Shown here: piece after piece, positions 1-5,649 of the stretch
How the letters are laid out: every line of letters starts with the position of its first letter
Position numbering within the stretch: the first letter of the stretch is position 1
NCBI GenBank assembly: GCA_018064385.1
Contig: JAGHVI010000187.1
Span: 1-6,423 of the forward strand
Source: Candidatus Minthenecus merdequi
GTDB lineage: Bacteria > Bacteroidota > Bacteroidia > Bacteroidales > Paludibacteraceae
DNA: 6,423 bases
Direction of reading: 5' to 3'
Position numbers and translations under genes: made by a program
The notes under the pieces: generated by a model
Databases searched by the model: none
Seen by the model: the letters and a program-made list of their open reading frames with translations, nothing else
Told to the model about the DNA's origin: nothing

Positions 1-219
1 AATTCAAAGCTCTAAATCTCTGAAAGAGCCCTACCGTACCATAAAAGATAGAAAATCGTAAGAATGACTTCATACATATATGCACAAAGGCAAAAAAAGT
101 CAGAGTCATACAAAACTTCAAAAACAATTTATCAACTCACTTATAATCAAATATGTGTTTGGTCGAAATGAGCTGTCGCAGAAAAAAATCGGTAGTCAGG
201 AAAATAATTGCAAAAATCC
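1..219. other. Upstream intergenic DNA with no supported gene
   Basis: This A/T-rich stretch forms most of the 321-base gap before rimP. I found no tRNA, no convincing open reading frame and no recognisable end of an upstream gene. A 75-codon frame on the plus strand (80-307) and two frames on the minus strand cross it. All of them run through the promoter, the leader hairpin or rimP itself, and their compositions (Lys/Gln/Arg-rich or Phe/Ser-rich) look like chance. A weak 5-bp inverted repeat (GCTCT at 9-13, AGAGC at 25-29) is present but has no T-tract. Confidence 0.6.
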
Positions 220-250
220 TTTGCAGTCTCGCAGAAAAGTTGTACCTTTG
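220..250 (+). promoter_or_regulatory. Bacteroidota-type promoter of the rimP-nusA-infB operon
   Basis: TTTG at 220-223 matches the -33 element and TACCTTTG at 243-250 matches the -7 element (TAnnTTTG) used by the primary sigma factor of Bacteroidota. The spacer is 19 bp, as expected. Both boxes sit in the same 9-mer, CCTTTGCAG (218-226 and 245-253), a direct repeat with a 27-bp offset. The predicted transcription start is about 255-257, giving a leader of roughly 65 bases before rimP. The consensus match is seen directly; the start site is inferred. Confidence 0.78.
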
Positions 251-268
251 CAGCGTGAAAGTTATGTG

Positions 269-302
269 AGAAGGAGGTCTGAGCCGAGACCCCCTTCTTT
301 TT
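269..302 (+). terminator. Terminator-like hairpin in the rimP leader (candidate attenuator)
   Basis: The arm 269-280 pairs with 287-298 over 12 positions with one A-C mismatch (275/292). The loop is six bases (281-286), and a run of five T (298-302) begins at the last paired base and follows the stem. This is the form of an intrinsic terminator. It lies about 12-15 bases after the predicted start of the operon transcript and 19 bases before the rimP ATG, so it falls within the leader. The rising arm contains AAGGAGGT (271-278), a full complement of the 16S anti-Shine-Dalgarno sequence. It could instead end transcripts arriving from upstream of the window. Confidence 0.65.
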
Positions 303-321
303 ATTAAATATCTCTTCAGTA

Positions 322-780
322 ATGATACAGAAAGAACTGATTGCCAATCTTGTAGAGCAAAAAACAGGAAATACAAGATACTTTCTTGTTGACGTTTCTG
401 TCACGAATGACAACGTTATCTCGGTGGAAATTGACGCTGACGAAGGCGTGGATATTGACTTTTGCGTGGAACTCAGCCGTTTCATTGAGTCTAATCTTGA
501 CCGCGAATCCGAGGATTTTGAACTGAATGTTGGTTCGGCAGGACTAACTTCACCATTCAAAGTTCAGAGACAATACCAAAAAAATATCGGACAGCAAGTT
601 GAAGTCATTGTAGCAGATGGAAGTAAACATAAAGGAGAACTTGTGTCAGTTGACAATGATACATTCTCGATTGATGAGACTCTTATGATTCGCAAAGAGG
701 GTGATAAACGTAAAAAACATTACACTGAAACCCTCACATTCAACTATTCTGAAATAAAACAAACAAAATTAATATTCTAA
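322..780 (+). CDS. rimP: Ribosome maturation factor RimP
   Basis: RimP binds free 30S subunits and helps their late maturation in the cytoplasm. The 152-residue product has the two-domain plan and usual length of the family. The N-terminal alpha/beta domain (about 1-82) includes the acidic GVDIDFCVELSRFIE segment (42-56) and the family signature before the linker, here GSAGLTSPFK (71-80), where many homologues read SPGLDRPL. The C-terminal SH3-like barrel (about 88-152) starts at NIGQQVEVIV and ends in FNYSEIKQTKLIF. The ATG at 322 fits the family start and lies just downstream of the leader hairpin. No Shine-Dalgarno sequence lies within 15 bases of it, as is usual in Bacteroidota. It is the first gene of the operon, and nusA begins 5 bases after its stop. 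The family assignment is strong; the function is inferred from it. Confidence 0.95.
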   Translation: MIQKELIANLVEQKTGNTRYFLVDVSVTNDNVISVEIDADEGVDIDFCVELSRFIESNLDRESEDFELNVGSAGLTSPFKVQRQYQKNIGQQVEVIVADGSKHKGELVSVDNDTFSIDETLMIRKEGDKRKKHYTETLTFNYSEIKQTKLIF

Positions 781-785
781 CTAAA

Positions 786-2042
786 ATGGCTAAGAACCAA
801 GACGTAACCCTTTTGACATCGTTTGACGAATTCAAAAAGGAAAAAGACATTGACCGTTCCACACTCATCAGCATTCTTGAGGATGCATTTCGTAAGGAAA
901 TTGCTAAAATTTATGGCTCTGACGAGAACTTTAGTATAATCTTTAATCCTGAGAAGAACGACTGCGAAATTATGCGTACACGCATCGTTGTTGAAGATGG
1001 AATGGTTGAAGACCCAAATAAGCAAATCTCACTATCTGAAGCTAACCAAATTGACGAATACGAGGTTGACGATGAGGTGTATGAGACAATTGATGTTTCG
1101 ACTTTCGGCAGGCGAGTAGTGCTGAACCTCCGTCAAACAATAGCTTCAAAAAGCCTTGATATAAAAAAACAATCAATATACGAAAAGTATAAAAGCATCA
1201 TTGGCACTATAGTTACGGGTGAGGTCTATCAAACATGGAAACGCGAAGTCCTTCTGCTTGATGACGAAGGCAACGAGATGTTCCTTGCCAAGGAAGAGCA
1301 GATACCAACTGATGTATATCGTAAAGGTGATCGTGTCAGAGCATTGGTGCTGAACGTTGACAATAAGAATAATAACCCAAAAATTTTTCTTTCCCGTACG
1401 TCGCCAGACTTCCTTCGTTGTCTGTTTGAATTAGAAGTTCCCGAAATCCACGATGGCCTGATAACTATCAAAAATGTGGTTCGTGTTCCTGGTGAAAAAG
1501 CTAAGGTGGCAGTTGAGTCCTTTGATGACCGCATTGACCCAGTTGGTGCCTGTGTCGGTATCAAAGGTGCACGTATCCATGGAATCGTTCGTGAATTACG
1601 TAATGAAAATATTGACGTTATACAATATACAAACAACGTAAGTCTCTATATATCGCGTGCACTTACTCCAGCCAAGGTTGTTTCAATACAATTTGAAGAG
1701 GATAGCAAAGTGGCTAATGTTTATATTAAACCAGACGAAATCTCGCAGGCTATTGGTAAGGGCGGTTGCAATATCCGTTTGGCTGGACAATTGACCGGCT
1801 ATCAGTTAGAAGTTCGTCGTGAAGATGCAGAATTTGACGAGGAGGATGTTTATTTGGCAGACTTTAAGGACGAAATAGATGAGTGGGTTATTGATGTGCT
1901 TTATGGAATTGGCTGTGAAACAGCAAAGAGTGTTTTGAAATTGTCCAGAGAGGAACTTATACAACGTACAGACCTTGAAGAGGAGACCATTGACGATGTA
2001 ATACGTGTGCTCAAGGAAGAATTCGAGTCTGACGAGAACTGA
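786..2042 (+). CDS. nusA: Transcription termination/antitermination factor NusA
   Basis: NusA binds RNA polymerase and nascent RNA, promotes hairpin pausing and intrinsic termination, and takes part in antitermination on rRNA operons. The 418 residues read as an N-terminal polymerase-binding domain (about 1-130), an S1 RNA-binding domain (about 135-205) and tandem KH domains. KH1 carries GIKG at 258-261 and KH2 carries GKGG at 324-327. The segment RIDPVGACVGIKGARIHGI (249-267) is highly characteristic. The C-terminus (about 360-412) is a helical, helix-hairpin-helix-like acidic segment ending in FESDEN. The two long acidic repeats of enterobacterial NusA are absent, as is normal for Bacteroidota. 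The start at 786 gives the expected N-terminus (MAKNQDVTLLTSFDEFK). It is preceded by A-rich DNA rather than a Shine-Dalgarno site. rimP ends 5 bases upstream and infB starts 34 bases downstream. Confidence 0.97.
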   Translation: MAKNQDVTLLTSFDEFKKEKDIDRSTLISILEDAFRKEIAKIYGSDENFSIIFNPEKNDCEIMRTRIVVEDGMVEDPNKQISLSEANQIDEYEVDDEVYETIDVSTFGRRVVLNLRQTIASKSLDIKKQSIYEKYKSIIGTIVTGEVYQTWKREVLLLDDEGNEMFLAKEEQIPTDVYRKGDRVRALVLNVDNKNNNPKIFLSRTSPDFLRCLFELEVPEIHDGLITIKNVVRVPGEKAKVAVESFDDRIDPVGACVGIKGARIHGIVRELRNENIDVIQYTNNVSLYISRALTPAKVVSIQFEEDSKVANVYIKPDEISQAIGKGGCNIRLAGQLTGYQLEVRREDAEFDEEDVYLADFKDEIDEWVIDVLYGIGCETAKSVLKLSREELIQRTDLEEETIDDVIRVLKEEFESDEN

Positions 2043-2076
2043 TTTTAATAAGGGTTTATTATCTAATATTATCTAT

Positions 2077-4998
2077 ATGTCGAGATTAGGAAAGTTGATA
2101 AAATCACTGAATATCAGTGCTGAAACTGCCGCTCAGTTTCTGAAGAAAAAAGGTGAAACCATCGAAGTAGATGTTAATGCAAAACTCACAAAAGAGCAGG
2201 AGGATATGCTTATGAGTGAGTTTGCGACTCCTGAAATTCTTCAGAATATTGAGGACTCACGACTCGAAAAAATCAGAGAACAGGAGTTGAAGGAGCAGGA
2301 ACTCAAGGAGCAGGCAGAAAGGGAACTGCGCCTGAAAGAGGAACGCGAACAACGAGAACGTGAACTTCGAGAACAGCAAGAGCGCGAAGAAAAAGAGCGT
2401 CGTCAGCGAGAAGCTGCTGAACAGGAACGACTTCGTCGAGAGCGCGAGGAGGCAGAGCGTCGTGCTGCTGAAGAGTTGGAACGAGAACGTCAGAATCAGA
2501 CTGAGCACAAAAAAGAGGAGAAATCTCAAGAAACACCTTCCGACAATGTAGATGTGAAGAACAACCTGAAGGTTGTTGGTAAAATAGACCTTGATTCGAT
2601 AAATGCTTCTACACGACCTCCTAAAAAATCGAAGGAGGAACTCCGCCGTGAAAACAATGCAAAGATGAAGGAGGAACGTAAACGTCGTGAACGAGAGCAG
2701 AAAGTCAAGGCTGCCGAGCAAGACTCACAACAGCAGGCAAAACCTCAACAGCAGGCAAAGTCGCAGCAGCAGGCAAAATCACAACAACAAGCAAAATCGC
2801 AACCTTCTCCTCAGAAAAAGCAACTTGAAGATCAGAAAACTGCTTCTTCTTTTATTCCTACAGAAGTTCCTAAACTTCAGGGAACGAAGGTTGTTGGAAA
2901 AATAGATCTTGAAACAAACAATAACAACAAACCAGAAGGCTCAGGCAAGAAGAAAAAACGTAACCGTATTGGTGGCGGTCGTATTGATGTGAATGCTGTT
3001 CAGGAGAATATCCAAAAGAACAGTCAGCAACGTCAGGAACCTACTAAGGATAAAAAGAAAAAGAACAAAAAGAACGCCCATGTTGCGCAAATCTCGGACG
3101 AGGATGTAGCAAAGCAGGTTAAGGAGACTCTTGCCCGTCTGACCGAAGGAAATAAGGCTGCAAAAAAAGGTGCAAAGTACCGTAAGGAAAAACGTGATGC
3201 TGCTGCTCAGAAAATGCAGGATGAGCGTATAGCCGAAGCTGCTGAATCGAAGGTGCTTAAACTTACCGAGTTTGTTACCGCAAACGAACTTGCGACGATG
3301 ATGAACATCACTGTTACTCAGGTTATCCAAACTTGCTTCAACCTTGGAATGTTTGTCTCTATCAACCAACGTCTTGATGCTGAAACAATCAATATCGTTG
3401 CTGATGAGTTTGGTTTCAAAACTGAGTTCGTTTCAGCCGATGTAGTAAATGCCATACATGAAGAAGATGACCATGAAGAGGATTTACAGTCTCGACCTCC
3501 AATAGTAACAGTTATGGGACATGTTGACCATGGTAAAACATCACTTCTTGACTATATCCGAAAGTCTAATGTTATCGCAGGAGAGGCAGGCGGTATCACT
3601 CAACACATAGGAGCATACAATGTAACATTGGATGATGGTCGTCATATTACTTTCCTTGATACCCCTGGTCACGAAGCATTTACAGCTATGCGCGCTCGTG
3701 GTGCTCAGGTGACTGATATTGCCATTATCATTGTTGCAGCCGACGACAATGTTATGCCACAGACCATAGAGGCTATCAACCATGCTTCGGCTGCCGGTGT
3801 GCCTATCGTTTTTGCTATCAACAAATGCGATAAGCCTAATGCCAACCCTGAAAAAGTTAAAGAGTCTCTTGCAAATATGAATTACCTTGTTGAAGATTGG
3901 GGAGGTAAGTACCAGTCTCAAGATATTTCAGCCAAAAGTGGTAAAGGTGTGCAAGAACTTTTGGAGAAAGTGCTTCTCGAAGCAGAGCTTCTTGACCTCA
4001 AGGCCAACCCTGACCGCAAAGCACAAGGTACTATTATCGAGTCTTCTCTGGACAAAGGTCGTGGCTACGTAGCCACCGTATTGGTTAGCAATGGTACTCT
4101 TAAAATGGGTGATGTAATGCTCGCTGGTACAGCTTATGGTCGTGTGAAAGCAATGTTCAACGAGCGTAATCAACGAATCAAATCAGCAGGGCCAGCCGAA
4201 CCTGTTATAGTTCTCGGTCTAAATGGAGCACCTCAGGCAGGCGATAAGTTTAATATCTTTGACGAAGACCACGAAGCAAGGGAAATAGCCGCTCGCCGTG
4301 AACAACTTGCTCGTGAACAAGGTCTCCGTACATCCAAGCACCTTACCCTTGACGAAATTGGACGTCGTATAGCTCTCGGCAATTTCCAAGAAATCAACGT
4401 TATAGTAAAAGGTGATGTGGATGGTTCGATTGAAGCCCTTTCTGACTCACTCATCAAACTTTCGACAGAGGAAATACAGGTAAATGTCATACATAAAGCT
4501 GTCGGGCAAATTTCAGAAAGCGATATTATGCTTGCTGCTGCATCAAATGCAATCATCGTTGGATTCCAAGTCCGTCCTTCGCTTGCTGCTCGTAAAATGG
4601 CTGAAAAAGAAGAAATTGATATTCGTCTTTACTCAATCATCTATGATGCTATCGAGGAAATGAAAGACGCAATGGCTGGTATGCTCGCACCTGAACTTAA
4701 AGAAGAAATCGTTGCCACACTTGAAATCCGCGAGACTTTCAAGATATCAAAAGTTGGTACGATTGCAGGTTGTATGTGCAAGGAAGGCAAAATCAAGCGA
4801 ACCTCAAAAATTCGTCTTATCCGCGATGGTATTGTAATCTATACAGGCGAACTTGCATCCCTCAAGCGTATGAAGGACGATGTCAAAGAGGTCTCTTCGG
4901 GATTTGAATGTGGACTCAATATAGCCAACTACAACGACATACGTATCGGTGATATTGTTGAGGCATTTGAGCAAATAGAAGTCAAGAAATCACTTTAA
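2077..4998 (+). CDS. infB: Translation initiation factor IF-2
   Basis: IF-2 is the GTPase that places initiator tRNA on the 30S subunit and promotes 50S joining. The product has 973 residues from the ATG at 2077. An in-frame ATG at 2005 lies inside nusA and would add 24 unconserved residues, whereas MSRLGKLIKSLNI fits the family start. Order: small N-terminal domain (1-50), Glu/Arg-rich helix (about 58-140), disordered Lys/Gln-rich linker (about 141-390) with KVVGKIDL at 165-172 and 271-278 and four QQQAK(S/P) units (218-241), IF2-N domain (about 392-455), and G domain. The GTPase motifs are intact: G1 GHVDHGKT 481-488, G2 GGITQHIGA 505-513, G3 DTPGH 528-532, G4 NKCD 582-585, G5 SAK 618-620. 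Domains II, III and the tRNA-binding C2 domain follow, with the C2 motif GFECGL. An intrinsic terminator lies directly downstream. Confidence 0.98.
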   Translation: MSRLGKLIKSLNISAETAAQFLKKKGETIEVDVNAKLTKEQEDMLMSEFATPEILQNIEDSRLEKIREQELKEQELKEQAERELRLKEEREQRERELREQQEREEKERRQREAAEQERLRREREEAERRAAEELERERQNQTEHKKEEKSQETPSDNVDVKNNLKVVGKIDLDSINASTRPPKKSKEELRRENNAKMKEERKRREREQKVKAAEQDSQQQAKPQQQAKSQQQAKSQQQAKSQPSPQKKQLEDQKTASSFIPTEVPKLQGTKVVGKIDLETNNNNKPEGSGKKKKRNRIGGGRIDVNAVQENIQKNSQQRQEPTKDKKKKNKKNAHVAQISDEDVAKQVKETLARLTEGNKAAKKGAKYRKEKRDAAAQKMQDERIAEAAESKVLKLTEFVTANELATMMNITVTQVIQTCFNLGMFVSINQRLDAETINIVADEFGFKTEFVSADVVNAIHEEDDHEEDLQSRPPIVTVMGHVDHGKTSLLDYIRKSNVIAGEAGGITQHIGAYNVTLDDGRHITFLDTPGHEAFTAMRARGAQVTDIAIIIVAADDNVMPQTIEAINHASAAGVPIVFAINKCDKPNANPEKVKESLANMNYLVEDWGGKYQSQDISAKSGKGVQELLEKVLLEAELLDLKANPDRKAQGTIIESSLDKGRGYVATVLVSNGTLKMGDVMLAGTAYGRVKAMFNERNQRIKSAGPAEPVIVLGLNGAPQAGDKFNIFDEDHEAREIAARREQLAREQGLRTSKHLTLDEIGRRIALGNFQEINVIVKGDVDGSIEALSDSLIKLSTEEIQVNVIHKAVGQISESDIMLAAASNAIIVGFQVRPSLAARKMAEKEEIDIRLYSIIYDAIEEMKDAMAGMLAPELKEEIVATLEIRETFKISKVGTIAGCMCKEGKIKRTSKIRLIRDGIVIYTGELASLKRMKDDVKEVSSGFECGLNIANYNDIRIGDIVEAFEQIEVKKSL
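2728..2799 (+). repeat. In-frame 18-bp tandem repeat in infB
   Basis: Four consecutive 18-bp units encode QQQAKP once and QQQAKS three times (IF-2 residues 218-241). Synonymous CAA/CAG and AAA/AAG differences separate the units, so the array is not freshly duplicated. The repeat lies in the disordered linker between the Glu/Arg-rich helix and the conserved IF2-N domain, where length change is likely tolerated. Since the unit is a multiple of three, copy-number change would keep the frame. Confidence 0.85.
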
Positions 4999-5003
4999 TA
5001 TAT

Positions 5004-5045
5004 TGGTAATGGCTAATGCGATGCAGCATTAGCCATTATTGTTTT
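5004..5045 (+). terminator. Intrinsic terminator of the rimP-nusA-infB operon
   Basis: A perfect 12-bp stem (5008-5019 with 5026-5037) closes a six-base loop (5020-5025). A T-A pair (5007/5038) and G-T wobbles extend the stem. The T-rich tail is ATTGTTTT (5038-5045). The structure begins 6-10 bases after the infB stop codon. The next gene starts about 100 bases further on and has its own candidate promoter, which supports this as the operon end. The stem could also act as a processing or stability element at the 3' end of the mRNA. Confidence 0.88.
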
Positions 5046-5100
5046 AGGTGAGTTCTATCAATTTACCGAATAAACAATATGCTGAATATTGAACTCACCT
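5046..5100. repeat. 55-bp element bounded by perfect 10-bp inverted repeats
   Basis: AGGTGAGTTC (5046-5055) and GAACTCACCT (5091-5100) are exact reverse complements separated by 35 bases. A second small hairpin, AATAT (5076-5080) with ATATT (5086-5090) around a five-base loop, abuts the inner edge of the right arm. Neither side has a T-tract, so this is not a normal terminator. I see no target-site duplication at its edges. It starts at the base after the infB terminator tail and ends 8 bases before the -33 box of the candidate cvpA promoter. It may be a paired operator, an RNA structure or a small dispersed repeat. Confidence 0.6.
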
Positions 5101-5108
5101 TAAGAAAA

Positions 5109-5139
5109 CTTGATTGTGAATTTATAGAAACCACTTTTG
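5109..5139 (+). promoter_or_regulatory. Near-consensus promoter for cvpA, possibly giving a leaderless transcript
   Basis: CTTG (5109-5112) and CACTTTTG (5132-5139) match the Bacteroidota -33 TTTG and -7 TAnnTTTG boxes with one mismatch each. The 19-bp spacer equals that of the rimP promoter. The -7 box ends only four bases before the ATG at 5144, so transcription would start at or within a base or two of the start codon. No better TAnnTTTG match was seen in the 145-base gap. Confidence 0.45.
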
Positions 5140-5143
5140 CAAT

Positions 5144-5644
5144 ATGAACTTCCTTGATATAATATTTATTATTCCCATAGCTTTTGGTGCTATTGTCGGT
5201 TTTCGTCGTGGTATAATTAAAGAAATCATTGCTCTTATTTCAATAGTAACAGCAATTTACGTTGCTCGTTATTTCTCGCCTGTGCTTTCGTCATTCTTAA
5301 TTAGTTACCTTTCGGTAAGTCAGCGAATTGCATATCCTCTTGCGTATATATTTGTCTTAATAATATTCGGTGGGGGTATGTATATTCTCGCTGAAATGCT
5401 CACGCGTATCGTTTCTGCTATAAAACTTGGGGCTGTCAATCGTCTGTTTGGGACTTTGCTTGGTGTTCTGAAATGGTCCTTGATTCTCAGTGCAATTCTC
5501 TGTTTCTTCGCTATAGTTGACCATTATATTCCAATAAAAAACCGACCAGCAGTCCAGCAGTCATTGTTATATAAACCGATTGAGTCACTAATTCCTGCGA
5601 TAATTCCATTCATTCAAGAGGAAAAACTTATTAACCCGGAATAA
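5144..5644 (+). CDS. CvpA-family inner-membrane protein
   Basis: The 166-residue product fits the CvpA family, named for a protein needed for colicin V production in E. coli. The exact biochemical role of the family is unsettled; links to envelope stress and bile resistance are reported in enteric bacteria. The N-terminus MNFLDIIFIIPIAFGAIVGFRRGIIKEI is typical and fixes the start. Four hydrophobic segments are visible at about 4-20, 25-42, 64-85 and 103-124. The family motif LGAVNRLFGTLLGVLKW lies at 95-111, entering the fourth segment. The polar tail (about 125-166) ends in FIQEEKLINPE. No signal peptide cleavage site is evident. It follows the infB terminator and is joined to the next gene by a 5-base gap. 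A cvpA-like gene after infB is, as I recall, common in Bacteroidales. Confidence 0.88.
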   Translation: MNFLDIIFIIPIAFGAIVGFRRGIIKEIIALISIVTAIYVARYFSPVLSSFLISYLSVSQRIAYPLAYIFVLIIFGGGMYILAEMLTRIVSAIKLGAVNRLFGTLLGVLKWSLILSAILCFFAIVDHYIPIKNRPAVQQSLLYKPIESLIPAIIPFIQEEKLINPE

Positions 5645-5649
5645 AAGTT

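Noticed and set aside
9..29. GCTCT/AGAGC inverted repeat near the left edge
   Set aside because: It has five base pairs across an 11-base loop without a T-tract, and is easily found by chance.
80..307. 75-codon plus-strand frame before rimP
   Set aside because: It crosses the predicted promoter and leader hairpin, resembles no family I know, and has a low-complexity Lys/Gln/Arg composition with no start context to support it.
147..560. 137-codon minus-strand frame overlapping the rimP leader and first half of rimP
   Set aside because: It is Ser/Thr-rich and antisense to a clear rimP gene, as expected of an antisense shadow.
2005..2076. 24-codon N-terminal extension of IF-2 starting inside nusA
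   Set aside because: The extra residues are out-of-frame nusA and intergenic sequence. The IF-2 family start matches the ATG at 2077.
2257..2721. 154-codon minus-strand Leu/Phe-rich frame that looks like a membrane protein
   Set aside because: It is the antisense reading of the Glu/Lys/Arg codon-rich IF-2 helix, where GAA/GAG/AAG complements become Phe, Leu and Ser codons. The hydrophobicity is an artefact.
3214..3216. In-frame ATG (Met380) that could give a short IF-2 isoform, as in enteric IF-2
   Set aside because: Such an isoform would keep the IF2-N and G domains, but no initiation context or promoter is visible, so nothing here supports it.
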